This document shows, piece by piece, positions 42,922 to 51,441 of a stretch of DNA of 64,000 nucleotides. The notes beneath the pieces are model-generated. The model was not told where the DNA came from and did not search any database. It saw only the letters and a list, made by a program, of their open reading frames with translations. The position numbers were made by a program, and so were the translations under genes. The DNA lies in contig NZ_MSJQ01000385.1 in assembly GCF_014596515.1 (NCBI RefSeq), positions 30,676 through 94,675 of the forward strand, written 5' to 3'. The stretch's first letter is position 1, and each line of letters begins with the position of its first letter. Source of the DNA: Streptomyces sp. CBMA156. GTDB taxonomy: Bacteria; Actinomycetota; Actinomycetes; Streptomycetales; Streptomycetaceae.

Positions 42922-44136
42922 ATGACCCCGCAGTCCCACGCCCTTGAGTTGACCCCCGAGGAGCGCGAGGCCGGTCTTGACGCCGACCAGCTGCGCCGCC
43001 TCGTCGGCCTCGTCGAACACGACGCGGCCGCCGATCCGTTCCCGGTGACGGCCCAGGACGCGGTCGTCTTCGTGGTCGGCAACGCCACCCAGACGGCCCA
43101 GTTCTACCAGGTCGTCTTCGGCATGGAGCTGGTCGCCTACTCCGGCCCCGAGACCGGCCGCCGGGACCGCAAGGCGTACGTGCTGCGCTCCGGCTCCTGC
43201 CGCTTCGTGATCAAGGGCGGCGTCCAGCCGGACAGCCCGCTGCTGGAACACCACCGCCGCCACGGCGACGGGGTCGTCGACCTCGCCCTGGAGGTCCCGG
43301 ACGTCGACAAGTGCATCGAGCACGCCCGCGCGTGCGGCGCCACCGTGCTGGAGGAGCCGAACGACATCTCGGACGAGAACGGCACCGTGCGCCGCGCGGC
43401 CATCGCCACCTACGGCGAGACCCGCCACACCCTGATCGACCGCTCCCGCTACCACGGCCCGTACCTGCCGGGCTACGTCGTCGCGGAGAGCAGGGTCACC
43501 CACCCGGAGGGCTCGCCCAAGCGCCTCTTCCAGGCCCTCGACCACGCCGTCGGCAACGTCGAACTGGGCCGGATGAACGAGTGGGTGACGTTCTACAACC
43601 GCGTCATGGGCTTCGTGAACATGGCCGAGTTCGTCGGCGACGACATCGCCACCGAGTACTCCGCGCTGATGTCCAAGGTCGTCGCCAGCGGCAACCACCG
43701 GGTGAAGTTCCCGCTCAACGAGCCGGCCATCGCCAAGAAGAAGTCCCAGATCGACGAGTACCTGGAGTTCTACACCGGCCCCGGCTGCCAGCACATGGCG
43801 CTCGCCACCAACGACATCCTCACCACTGTGGACGTGCTGCGGGCCCGCGGCGTGGAGTTCCTCAACACCCCGGACGCCTACTACGACGACCCGGAGCTGC
43901 GCGAGCGGATCGGCAAGGTCCGGGTGCCGATCGAGGAGCTGAAGAAGCGCGGCATCCTGGTCGACCGCGACGAGGACGGCTACCTGCTCCAGATCTTCAC
44001 CAAGCCGATCGGCGACCGCCCCACCGTCTTCTACGAGTTCATCGAGCGGCACGGTTCGCTCGGCTTCGGCAAGGGCAACTTCAAGGCGCTCTTCGAGTCC
44101 ATCGAGCGCGAGCAGGACCGCCGCGGCAACCTGTGA
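42922..44136 (+). CDS. hpd: 4-Hydroxyphenylpyruvate dioxygenase
   Basis: A 404-residue iron enzyme converting 4-hydroxyphenylpyruvate to homogentisate, the second step of tyrosine breakdown. The ferrous ligands are His208 (ALDHAVGNV), His291 (GCQHMALATND) and Glu372 (FYEFIERHG). The N-terminal VOC domain begins VVFVVGNATQTAQFYQ. GGAGG nine bases before the ATG sets the start; the frame remains open upstream but without a ribosome site. It leads the hpd-hmgA-unknown-fahA run. Confidence 0.94.
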   Translation: MTPQSHALELTPEEREAGLDADQLRRLVGLVEHDAAADPFPVTAQDAVVFVVGNATQTAQFYQVVFGMELVAYSGPETGRRDRKAYVLRSGSCRFVIKGGVQPDSPLLEHHRRHGDGVVDLALEVPDVDKCIEHARACGATVLEEPNDISDENGTVRRAAIATYGETRHTLIDRSRYHGPYLPGYVVAESRVTHPEGSPKRLFQALDHAVGNVELGRMNEWVTFYNRVMGFVNMAEFVGDDIATEYSALMSKVVASGNHRVKFPLNEPAIAKKKSQIDEYLEFYTGPGCQHMALATNDILTTVDVLRARGVEFLNTPDAYYDDPELRERIGKVRVPIEELKKRGILVDRDEDGYLLQIFTKPIGDRPTVFYEFIERHGSLGFGKGNFKALFESIEREQDRRGNL

Positions 44137-44138
44137 GC

Positions 44139-44164
44139 GTCGGAGAGCCCTGACGGGCTCCGAC
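44139..44164 (+). terminator. Weak hairpin between hpd and hmgA
   Basis: GTCGGA-GCCC pairs with GGGC-TCCGAC around TGAC, with a two-base bulge, immediately after the hpd stop. It may reduce, rather than end, read-through into hmgA. Confidence 0.35.
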
Positions 44165-44233
44165 GAGCCCTGAGGGACTCTGAGGGGCCCTGACGAACGG
44201 ATCTCTGCCAAACGGTCGAGGAGGACCACGGAG

Positions 44234-45436
44234 ATGGCGTACTACCGGCAGCTGGGCAGCATCCCGCCCAAGCGGCACACCCAGCACCGCACCCCCGAAG
44301 GCGGGCTGTACTACGAGGAGTTGATGGGCGAGGAGGGGTTCTCCTCGGACTCCTCCCTCCTCTACCACCGGGGCATCCCCTCGGCGGTGGTCAACGCGGT
44401 GCCGTGGGAGCTGCCGGACCAGTCCACGGTGCCCAACCACCCGCTCCTCCCCCGTCACCTCAAGCTGCACGAGCTGTTCGCGGACCAGGACTGGAAGTCC
44501 GCGGACGTCGTCGGCAGCCGCCGGCTGGTCCTCGGCAACGGCGACGTACGGATCTCGTACGTCGCCGCCGGGGCCCCGAGCGAGCTCTACCGCAACGGGC
44601 TCGGCGACGAGTGCGTGTACGTGGAGTCCGGTTCCGGCACGGTCGAGACGGTGTTCGGCTCGATCGAGGTCGGGCAGGGCGACTACGTGATCATCCCGCG
44701 CGCAACCACCCACCGCTGGGTGCCGGCCGGGGACGAGCCGCTGCGCGCGTACTGCATCGAGGCGAACAGCCACATCACCCCGGTCAAGCGCTACCTGTCC
44801 AAGTACGGGCAGTTGCTGGAGCACGCGCCGTACTGCGAGCGGGACTTCCGCGGGCCGGTCGGCCCCCTGGTCGCCGACGCCCCCGGGGACGTCGACGTGC
44901 TGGTCAAGCACCGCGGCCCGAACGGGGTCTCGGGCACCCGCTACACCGTGCCGCACCACCCCTTCGACGTGGTCGGTTGGGACGGCTGCCTGTACCCGTA
45001 CGCCTTCAACATCAAGGACTTCGAGCCGATCACCGGCCGGATCCACCAGCCGCCGCCGGCCCACCAGGTGTTCGAGGGCAACGGCTTCGTGATCTGCAAC
45101 TTCGTTCCGCGCAAGGTGGACTACCACCCGCTGTCGATCCCGGTTCCCTACTACCACGCCAACGTGGACAGCGACGAGGTCATGTTCTACTGCGGCGGCG
45201 ACTACGCGGCCCGCAAGGGATCGGGCATCGGCCAGGGCTCGATCTCGCTGCACCCGGGCGGACACACCCACGGGCCGCAGCCGGGGGCGTACGAGCGCAG
45301 CATCGGCGTGGACTTCTTCGACGAGCTGGCCGTCATGGTGGACACCTTCCGCCCGCTGGAGCTCGGCGAGGGCGGCCGGGCCACCGAGGACCCCGACTAT
45401 GCCTGGACCTGGTCCGGTCGGGGGCCGGGGCGATGA
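44234..45436 (+). CDS. hmgA: Homogentisate 1,2-dioxygenase
   Basis: A 400-residue ring-cleaving dioxygenase giving maleylacetoacetate. Family blocks: GDVRISYVAAGAPSELYRNGLGDECVYVESGSGTVET, GDYVIIPRATTHRW, HHPFDVVGWDGCLYPYAFNI, and the C-terminal cupin iron region PYYHANVDSDEVMFYCGGDY with SISLHPGGHTHGPQPG. It is shorter than the human enzyme but of usual actinomycete size. GGAGG lies ~11 bases before the ATG. Its TGA overlaps the next gene's ATG (ATGA), so they are translated together. Confidence 0.92.
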   Translation: MAYYRQLGSIPPKRHTQHRTPEGGLYYEELMGEEGFSSDSSLLYHRGIPSAVVNAVPWELPDQSTVPNHPLLPRHLKLHELFADQDWKSADVVGSRRLVLGNGDVRISYVAAGAPSELYRNGLGDECVYVESGSGTVETVFGSIEVGQGDYVIIPRATTHRWVPAGDEPLRAYCIEANSHITPVKRYLSKYGQLLEHAPYCERDFRGPVGPLVADAPGDVDVLVKHRGPNGVSGTRYTVPHHPFDVVGWDGCLYPYAFNIKDFEPITGRIHQPPPAHQVFEGNGFVICNFVPRKVDYHPLSIPVPYYHANVDSDEVMFYCGGDYAARKGSGIGQGSISLHPGGHTHGPQPGAYERSIGVDFFDELAVMVDTFRPLELGEGGRATEDPDYAWTWSGRGPGR

Positions 45437-46398
45437 GCGCACTGCTGCCGGGGGGTGTGATCCCCGAACTGTTCCGCGGCCTGTTCGACGACGCGGCGGT
45501 GTTCCCGCCGGGGAACCTGCCGGTCGTCGAGGCGGTGCCCGCGCACCGGGCGCACCGGGCGGCCTGGTACGCCGGGGCCGTCGGGCCGCTCCTCTGCGGG
45601 GCGGGCCGGCTGGGCGAGTTGGCCGCGACGGTCGTGAACTCCCCGGCAGCCGCGGACGCTTCCGCGGCCACGAACTCCGCGGCGGTGACGGCCGCCGCGG
45701 TCGAGGGGGGCGCAGCGGGGGCGGACGGCCCGGCGGCGGGCGACTGGCCGCTCAAGGTCGGGCTGGTGCTGCCGGGGGGCAGCACCGAGCTCGCCCAGGC
45801 GCTCGCCGCCGTCGCGCCGTTCGAGCTGGCCGGCGTCGAACTGGCCACCCGGGACGCCGCCGAGGCGGTGGCCGAGCTCGACCGGCTGCTGCCTCCGGGC
45901 GTCCCGGCCGCCGTCGAGGTTCCGCGCGAACTCCTGCGCGGGGACGGGCTGGACGCCGTCCTGGACGTGCTGCTGGACAGCCCGTACCGGGCGAAGTTCC
46001 GCACCGGCGGGGTGGTCGCCGAGGCGTTCCCGGACGAGGATGAGCTGGCCGCCTTCCTCACCGGCTGCGCGCGGCGTGGACTGCCGTACAAGTGCACGGC
46101 CGGGCTGCACAACGCCGTCCGGCACACCGACCCGGAGACCGGCTTCGAGCACCACGGCTTCCTGAACGTGCTGCTGGCCGCGCAGGAGACCGACCGGGCC
46201 ACCGCGGCGGCGGTGCTGGCGGAGCGCGACGGCGAGGTACTGGCCAAGGCGGTGCGCGCACTGACGGACCGTCAGATCACGGTGATCCGCAACTCGTTCA
46301 CTGCGTTCGGCACCTGTAGCATCACCGAACCCCTGGGCGACCTGGCCGCGCTCGGCCTGCTCCCGCCGCCCAGTCCACTGCACCAGGAGGACCGTTGA
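45433..46398 (+). CDS. Unassigned protein between hmgA and fahA (candidate maleylacetoacetate-handling factor)
   Basis: A 321-residue cytoplasmic protein overlapping hmgA by four bases and fahA by four bases (TTGA). It has alternating strand/helix segments suggestive of an alpha/beta barrel: LKVGLVLPGGSTELAQAL, FELAGVELATRDAAEAVAELDRLL, PAAVEVPRELL, YRAKFRTGGVVAEAFPDEDELAAFL, LPYKCTAGLHNAVRH and QITVIRNSFTAFGTCSITEPL. An Ala-rich insert is at ~74-98. I do not recognise a family with known activity. The maleylacetoacetate isomerase step, which normally uses glutathione (absent in actinomycetes), has no other gene here, so this protein is a candidate by position only. Confidence 0.75.
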   Translation: MSALLPGGVIPELFRGLFDDAAVFPPGNLPVVEAVPAHRAHRAAWYAGAVGPLLCGAGRLGELAATVVNSPAAADASAATNSAAVTAAAVEGGAAGADGPAAGDWPLKVGLVLPGGSTELAQALAAVAPFELAGVELATRDAAEAVAELDRLLPPGVPAAVEVPRELLRGDGLDAVLDVLLDSPYRAKFRTGGVVAEAFPDEDELAAFLTGCARRGLPYKCTAGLHNAVRHTDPETGFEHHGFLNVLLAAQETDRATAAAVLAERDGEVLAKAVRALTDRQITVIRNSFTAFGTCSITEPLGDLAALGLLPPPSPLHQEDR

Positions 46399-47618
46399 GC
46401 ACCACCCCCAGCAGCTGGCTCGCCAGTGCCCAGGACTCGCCGTTCGGCGTGCACAACCTGCCGTACGGCGTCTTCACCGCTGCCGACCGGCCCGGGCGGC
46501 GCCGGATCGGCGTGCGCGTCGGGGACTTCGTGCTGGACGCCGGGGCGGCCGCCCGTGCGGTCGGCGCGCCGTCCGTGCTGCTGGACGCCGACTCGCTCAA
46601 CCCGCTGATGGCGGCCGGGCGTCCGGTCTGGACCCGGGTGAGGGCGGACCTCACCACCTGGCTCACCGACGAGTCGTTCCGCGAGGCGCTGTCGCCGGCG
46701 CTGCTGCCGGCCGACGAGGTGGAGCTGCACCTGCCGTTCGAGGTCGCCGACTACGTCGACTTCTACGCCTCGGAGCACCACGCCACCAACCTGGGCCGGA
46801 TCCTCCGCCCGGGCTCGGAGGCGCTCACCCCCAACTGGAAGCACCTGCCGATCGGCTACCACGGGCGGGCGGGCACGGTCGTGGTCTCCGGCACTCCGGT
46901 GGTGCGGCCGCACGGGCAGCGCAAGGCGCCGGCCGACGCCGTGCCGAGCTTCGGGCCGTCCCGCCGGCTGGACATCGAGGCCGAGGTCGGCTTCGTCGTC
47001 GGCGCGCCGTCGGAGCTGGGCCGGCCGGTCGTGCTGGACGACTTCCGCGAGCACGTGTTCGGCGTCTGCCTGCTCAACGACTGGTCGGCGCGCGACATCC
47101 AGGGCTGGGAGTACGTGCCGCTCGGCCCGTTCCTCGGCAAGTCCTTCGCGACCTCGGTCTCACCGTGGATCGTCCCGCTGGACGCCCTGGAGCACGCCCG
47201 CATCGCGCCGCCGGAGCGCGACGTCGAGCCGCTGGCGTACCTGGACGACCGGGGCCGCGAGCCGTGGGGGCTGGACCTGGCGATGGAGGTCCGGCTGAAC
47301 GGGCACCCGGTCTCCCGGCCGCCGTTCGCCACGATGTACTGGACGGCGCAGCAGCAGCTGACCCACATGACCGTCAACGGCGCCTCGCTGCGCACCGGCG
47401 ACCTGTTCGCCTCGGGGACGGTCAGCGGGCCCGAGCGGGACACCCGGGGTGCGCTGATCGAGCTGACCTGGAACGGCGAGGAGCCGCTCAAGCTGCCGGA
47501 CGGGACGACCCGGGCCTTCCTGGAGGACGGCGACGAGGTGACCATCACCGCCACCGCACCCGGGCCGGACGGCGCCGTGGTCGGCTTCGGCGAGGTCTCG
47601 GGGCGGGTGCGGGGCTGA
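46395..47618 (+). CDS. fahA: Fumarylacetoacetase
   Basis: A 407-residue hydrolase splitting fumarylacetoacetate to fumarate and acetoacetate, the end of tyrosine catabolism. Blocks: DYVDFYASEHHATNLG (metal Asp and catalytic His), PIGYHGRAGTVVVSGT, DIEAEVGFVVG, LLNDWSARDIQGWEYVPLGPFLGKSFATSVSPWIVP and GDLFASGTVSGPE. The start is TTG at 46395, with AGGAGG four bases upstream, overlapping the previous stop. A repeat-family hairpin about 65 bases after the stop separates it from a convergent gene. Confidence 0.94.
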   Translation: MSTTPSSWLASAQDSPFGVHNLPYGVFTAADRPGRRRIGVRVGDFVLDAGAAARAVGAPSVLLDADSLNPLMAAGRPVWTRVRADLTTWLTDESFREALSPALLPADEVELHLPFEVADYVDFYASEHHATNLGRILRPGSEALTPNWKHLPIGYHGRAGTVVVSGTPVVRPHGQRKAPADAVPSFGPSRRLDIEAEVGFVVGAPSELGRPVVLDDFREHVFGVCLLNDWSARDIQGWEYVPLGPFLGKSFATSVSPWIVPLDALEHARIAPPERDVEPLAYLDDRGREPWGLDLAMEVRLNGHPVSRPPFATMYWTAQQQLTHMTVNGASLRTGDLFASGTVSGPERDTRGALIELTWNGEEPLKLPDGTTRAFLEDGDEVTITATAPGPDGAVVGFGEVSGRVRG

Positions 47619-47653
47619 AGGGTCCCGGGCGGCGGCAGGTGACAAGCCGCGGG

Positions 47654-47730
47654 CAACAGACAACGGGTAACAGATAACGGATCACAGATGACAGCTGACA
47701 GATTTCATCATCTGTCAGCTGTCATCTGTT
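47654..47730 (+). repeat. Dispersed palindromic intergenic element, copy F
   Basis: The longest copy: 20-bp perfect arms at 47684-47703 and 47710-47729 (ACAGATGACAGCTGACAGAT and complement) with loop TTCATC. The left leader holds CAACAGACAACGGGTAACAG and ATAACGG words. It lies between the convergent fahA and SDR genes. Confidence 0.9.
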
Positions 47731-47743
47731 TGCCCGCCCCTGC

Positions 47744-48514
47744 CTACAGCCGGGAGCCTCCGGTGGCGTCGACCACGCGCCCGGTCATCCACCGCGCGTC
47801 GTCCGAGGCGAGGAAGGCGACGATGTCCGCGATGTCCTCCGGCGCCCCGACCCGGCCGAGCGCGGCGAGCGCGGCCGCCTGCGCCCTCGCCTCCGGATCG
47901 GCCAGCCAGCCCGCGTTGAGGTCGGTGTCGATGATCCCGGGCGCCACCGAGTTGACGGTGATCCCACGCGGCCCGAGCTGCTGGGCCAGGTTGAGCGAGA
48001 AGGTGTCCAGGGCGCCCTTGGTCGCGCCGTAGGCCATGATCTCCGGCATCGCCATCCGGGCCAGGCCGCTGGAGACGTTGATGATCCGACCGCCGTCGCG
48101 CAGCCGCTCCAGCCCGTGCTTGACGATGAAGAACGGCGCGCGGACGTTGACCGCGAAGACCTCGTCGAACTCCTCCTCGGTCAGGCCCGCGAGGTCGGAG
48201 CTGCGTCCGATCCCGGCGTTGTTCACGATGATGTCGACGCCTCCGGTGGGCGCGTGCCCGCCTATCCGCTCGTCGAAGGCCTCCCACAACGCGACGGCGT
48301 CACCGTGCCTCCCGAGCGCGGAGGGCAACGCGAAGGCCCGCCCGCCGTCGGCGCGGATGCCCGCGACCACCTCCTCCGCAGCCGCCTCGTCCCGGGCGTA
48401 CCCGACGGCGACGGTGGCGCCGTCCCGCCCGAGCCGGCGGGCGATGGCCCGGCCGATCCCCCTGCTGCCGCCGGTGACCAGCGCCGTCCTGCCCTGAAGT
48501 CCGTACCCGCCCAT
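47744..48514 (-). CDS. SDR-family NAD(P)-dependent oxidoreductase
   Basis: A 256-residue classical short-chain dehydrogenase. The TALVTGGSRGIGRAIARRL cofactor loop (TGxxxGIG) and a following Tyr-Ala-Arg suggest NADP; NNAG is present (VNNAGIGRS), then the catalytic Ser and Tyr-x-x-x-Lys as VSSGLARMAMPEIMAYGATKGAL. It is divergent from a TetR gene with a shared operator region, so the pair is likely a regulated detoxification or ketone/alcohol reduction unit. The substrate is not predictable. Confidence 0.9.
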   Translation of the reverse strand: MGGYGLQGRTALVTGGSRGIGRAIARRLGRDGATVAVGYARDEAAAEEVVAGIRADGGRAFALPSALGRHGDAVALWEAFDERIGGHAPTGGVDIIVNNAGIGRSSDLAGLTEEEFDEVFAVNVRAPFFIVKHGLERLRDGGRIINVSSGLARMAMPEIMAYGATKGALDTFSLNLAQQLGPRGITVNSVAPGIIDTDLNAGWLADPEARAQAAALAALGRVGAPEDIADIVAFLASDDARWMTGRVVDATGGSRL

Positions 48515-48548
48515 GGTCGAGCCCCCTCGTGCTGGATCCACATAATTA

Positions 48549-48602
48549 TTGAGCGATCACTCAAGAAAGACGCTAGCACACATTTCTTGAGCGAGTGCTC
48601 TA
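48549..48602. promoter_or_regulatory. Two TetR-type operators between the SDR and TetR genes
   Basis: TTGAGCGATCACTCAA (48549-48564) is a near-perfect palindrome around GATC. A second, weaker copy TTGAGCGAGTGCTCTA (48587-48602) follows 38 bases on, 12 bases before the TetR ATG. Two sites in the shared promoter suit one repressor controlling both directions. Confidence 0.75.
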
Positions 48603-48613
48603 AAATTCAGGGC

Positions 48614-49303
48614 ATGACAGCGGCGCAGAAGGCGAAAGCAGCACCGGGAGGCAGGGCGACCGCCCTCGCGCCGGCCCCCACGTCGACCCCCATGCCGGCC
48701 CCCGCATCGGCCCCCCGACGCGGCCGCCCGCCGGCCTTCGACCGGGACGAGGTGCTCGCCGCGGCCACCCGGCTCTTCTGGCAGCACGGCTACGAAGCCA
48801 CCTCGGTCACCGACCTCACCTCCGCCATGGGCATCCGCCCCGGCAGCCTGTACGCGGCCTTCGGCGACAAGGAGTCGCTGTTCGAGGAGGTGGTCCGCCG
48901 GTACGGCCGCTCCCCCGTCGGCGCGTTCGTGACCGTCGCCCTGGAGGAGGAACCCACCGCGCACGACGCCTTCGCCCGCATCCTGCGCGAGGCCGCCGCC
49001 GTCTACGCCGACCCGTCGCACCCGGCCGGCTGTCTGATGATCTCCGCAGCCACCAACGTCACCCCGCAGGACGCCGGCATCCAGGACCGACTGCGCGAGC
49101 TGCGCAACGGGAACCTGCGGACCTTCGAGGAGCGGCTGCGCCGGGCCCGGCAGGACGGCGAACTGCCACCCGAGGCCGATCCGAAGGCGCTGGCCGGCTA
49201 CTTCGGCACGGTCCTCCAGGGAATGTCCCAGCAGGCCAGGGACGGCGCCACCACCGCCGACCTGACCCGCATCGCCGAACTCGCCCTGCGCGCCTGGCCC
49301 TGA
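48614..49303 (+). CDS. TetR/AcrR family regulator (controls adjacent SDR)
   Basis: A 229-residue repressor. After ~35 Ala/Pro-rich residues comes the DNA-binding part RGRPPAFDRDEVLAAATRLFWQHGYEATSVTDLTSAMGIRPGSLYAAFGDKESLFEE, the typical layout of the TetR subgroup with the C-terminal domain TetR_C_16/AefR-like (GCLMISAATNVTP). It is divergent from the SDR gene, and two palindromes with a TTGAGnGAT core lie in between. The ligand is probably the SDR substrate or product. Confidence 0.88.
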   Translation: MTAAQKAKAAPGGRATALAPAPTSTPMPAPASAPRRGRPPAFDRDEVLAAATRLFWQHGYEATSVTDLTSAMGIRPGSLYAAFGDKESLFEEVVRRYGRSPVGAFVTVALEEEPTAHDAFARILREAAAVYADPSHPAGCLMISAATNVTPQDAGIQDRLRELRNGNLRTFEERLRRARQDGELPPEADPKALAGYFGTVLQGMSQQARDGATTADLTRIAELALRAWP

Positions 49304-49523
49304 GCCGGGCCGCACACCCCGCCTCTCCCTCGGCCCCCGCCCGCCCCCCGGCCCGGTGATCACAACTGCCCGCCTCCCCCGGTACGGTGGACCGCGGAAT
49401 CCGGCCGGGGCCAGGAGGAACGGCGGAACCGGCAGGAACGGACAGCGGACGACCACGGAGCCCGGTGGACACCGGCAGGCTCCGGCGGACGTCGGCATCA
49501 CCGAGGGACGGGAGCGGCACCCG

Positions 49524-50627
49524 ATGAGCACAGAGGTGGCGGAGGTCCGGGCCTTCCTGGACGGCGGCGTCGGACGGCTCGTACTGGACCGTCCGCGGGC
49601 GCTCAACTCGCTGACCCACGGCATGGTCACCGCCCTGCGCGCCACCCTGGACGACTGGGCCGCGGACGACCGGATACGCGCCGTCGTCCTGACCGGCGCG
49701 GGCGAGCGCGGCCTGTGCGCGGGCGGCGACATCCGGGCGATGCACGACGACGCCAGGACGGGCGGGGCCGGCACCCGGGCGTTCCTCCGCGACGAGTACC
49801 GGCTGAACGCGCTGATCGCCAGCTACCCGAAGCCGTACGTCGCGGTGCTGGACGGCATCACCATGGGCGGCGGCGTCGGCGTGTCCGCCCACGGCGCGGT
49901 GCGGATCGTCACCGAGCGCTCCGCGGTCGCGATGCCCGAGACCCGGATCGGCATCGCCCCGGACGTCGGCGGCAGCCACCTGCTCGCCCGCGCCCCGGGC
50001 GAGTTGGGCACCCACCTCGGGCTCACCGCGGCCTCGATGGGCCCGGGCGACGCCCTGCTGTGCGGGTTCGCGGACCACTTCGTGCCCTCGCCGCGCATCC
50101 CCGGGCTGCTCGAAGCCCTGGGCCGGACCACCGCCGCGACGACCGGCAGCACCACCGCCGAGATCGCCGCCCTCGTCGCCGCGCACGCCGAGCCCGCGCC
50201 GCCCGCCGCGCTGGCCGCCCAGCGCCCATGGATCGACGCCTGCTACGCGGCCGACACGGTCGAGGAGATCGTCGACCGGCTGCTGGACTCCGGCGTCCCG
50301 GAGGCCAAGGAGGCCGCCGAAGCCGTCCTGGCGAACTCCCCCACCGCCGTCAAGACCACCCTGGCCGCGCTGCGCCGAGCCCGCACGCTCCCCTCGCTGG
50401 AGGCCGTGCTCGACCAGGAGTACCGGATCTCCTGCGCCGCGCTGGAGAGCCACGACATGGTCGAGGGCATCCGCGCGCAGGTGATCGACAAGGACCGCAG
50501 CCCCCGCTGGAGGCCCGGCACGCTCGCCGAGGTGACGGAGGCGGACGTCGCCCGCTCCTTCGCGCCGCGCGAGGGCGATGAACTGGGCCTCGCGCCGCGC
50601 GAGGGCGACGCACCGGGCCTCGCCTGA
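49524..50627 (+). CDS. Enoyl-CoA hydratase/isomerase family protein, 3-hydroxyisobutyryl-CoA hydrolase-like
   Basis: A 367-residue crotonase-fold enzyme. VRAFLDGGVGRLVLDRPRALNSLTHGM, LCAGGDIRAMHDD and DGITMGGGVGVSAHGAVRIVTERSAVAMPETRIGIAPDVGGSHLLAR match 3-hydroxyisobutyryl-CoA hydrolase (ECH_2 type) of valine catabolism, including the long C-terminal half (RPWIDACYAADTVEEIVDRLL and LEAVLDQEYRISCAALESHDMVEGIRAQVIDKDRSPRW). A short duplicated end (LAPREGDELGLAPREGDAPGLA; APREGD repeated) is unusual. The ATG at 49524 has GGGAG upstream. Confidence 0.88.
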   Translation: MSTEVAEVRAFLDGGVGRLVLDRPRALNSLTHGMVTALRATLDDWAADDRIRAVVLTGAGERGLCAGGDIRAMHDDARTGGAGTRAFLRDEYRLNALIASYPKPYVAVLDGITMGGGVGVSAHGAVRIVTERSAVAMPETRIGIAPDVGGSHLLARAPGELGTHLGLTAASMGPGDALLCGFADHFVPSPRIPGLLEALGRTTAATTGSTTAEIAALVAAHAEPAPPAALAAQRPWIDACYAADTVEEIVDRLLDSGVPEAKEAAEAVLANSPTAVKTTLAALRRARTLPSLEAVLDQEYRISCAALESHDMVEGIRAQVIDKDRSPRWRPGTLAEVTEADVARSFAPREGDELGLAPREGDAPGLA

Positions 50628-50667
50628 TCCGGCCCCCGACCTCCCACCGGCACACCTGGAGCCCGTC

Positions 50668-51363
50668 ATGAACCACCCGGTCCCGCCGCCGCCCCCGGCC
50701 GGGGAAACCGACCCGCTGTCCAGGGTCCCGCTGGGCGAGCAGGTGCGCGGGCTGCTGCTAGAGGGCCTGCTGAACGGCCGCTGGCAGCCCGGCGACCGGA
50801 TCGTCGAGCGGCGCCTGGCCGTCGAGCTGAAGGTCAGCCAGGCCCCGGTCAGGGAGGCGCTGCGGGCGCTCGGGACTCTCGGGCTGCTCGATGCCGAGCC
50901 CAACCGGGGCGTGCGGGTGCGCGCGATCGGCCCGGCCGAACTGCTGGAGGTCTACCAGGTGCGGGCCTCGCTGGAGCGGCTGGCCGCCGAGTCCGCGGTG
51001 GTCCGGCTGGCCGGCGACACCACCGCCCTGGAGCGGCACGCCGAGCGGATGGCGGCCGCAGCGGCGGCGGGCGACGCGCTCGGCCAGGCCCGGCACGGGG
51101 TGGCCTTCCACCGCGAGATCGTGGCCGCCTCCGGCAACGGGACGCTGTTGCGGACCTGGGAGGGTCTCGGGGTCGAGGTGTGGACGGTGCTCTCGCTGCA
51201 CCGGGTCCGGCCCGAGCTGCACGAGAACGCCGCCGACCACCAGCCGCTGATCGAGGCGTTCCGGCGGCAGGACCCGGAGGCCGGCCGACTGCTGGCCGAG
51301 CACGTCCTGGAGTACGCCCGACGCGGGAGCGCGCAGGACGAGGACACCCGGCACTCCGACTGA
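50668..51363 (+). CDS. GntR-family regulator (FCD type), likely controlling aceE
   Basis: A 231-residue regulator. The winged helix spans VRGLLLEGLLNGRWQPGDRIVERRLAVELKVSQAPVREALRALGTLGLL; the C-terminal FCD ligand domain follows (YQVRASLERLAAESAVVRLAG... FHREIVAASGNGTLLRTWEGL, with His/Asp residues that bind a metal and an organic acid). It stands 210 bases upstream of the pyruvate dehydrogenase gene on the same strand. A perfect 16-bp palindrome is between them. FCD-type regulators often sense organic acids such as pyruvate, so control of aceE is the best hypothesis. Confidence 0.87.
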   Translation: MNHPVPPPPPAGETDPLSRVPLGEQVRGLLLEGLLNGRWQPGDRIVERRLAVELKVSQAPVREALRALGTLGLLDAEPNRGVRVRAIGPAELLEVYQVRASLERLAAESAVVRLAGDTTALERHAERMAAAAAAGDALGQARHGVAFHREIVAASGNGTLLRTWEGLGVEVWTVLSLHRVRPELHENAADHQPLIEAFRRQDPEAGRLLAEHVLEYARRGSAQDEDTRHSD

Positions 51364-51425
51364 ACCCTCCACGCAGCCGTCCACCTCGCGGGTTCTCCTT
51401 CCCTTCGTCGATAACGTTCGCACAA

Positions 51426-51441
51426 AGATGATCGATCATCT
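51426..51441 (+). promoter_or_regulatory. Perfect 16-bp operator upstream of aceE
   Basis: AGATGATCGATCATCT is a perfect palindrome 60 bases after the GntR stop and about 130 bases before the aceE start. Its TGATC-GATCA form is typical of FadR/FCD-type GntR sites. Surrounding bases are AT-rich (TCTCAAATTACTCG), consistent with a promoter. Confidence 0.7.
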
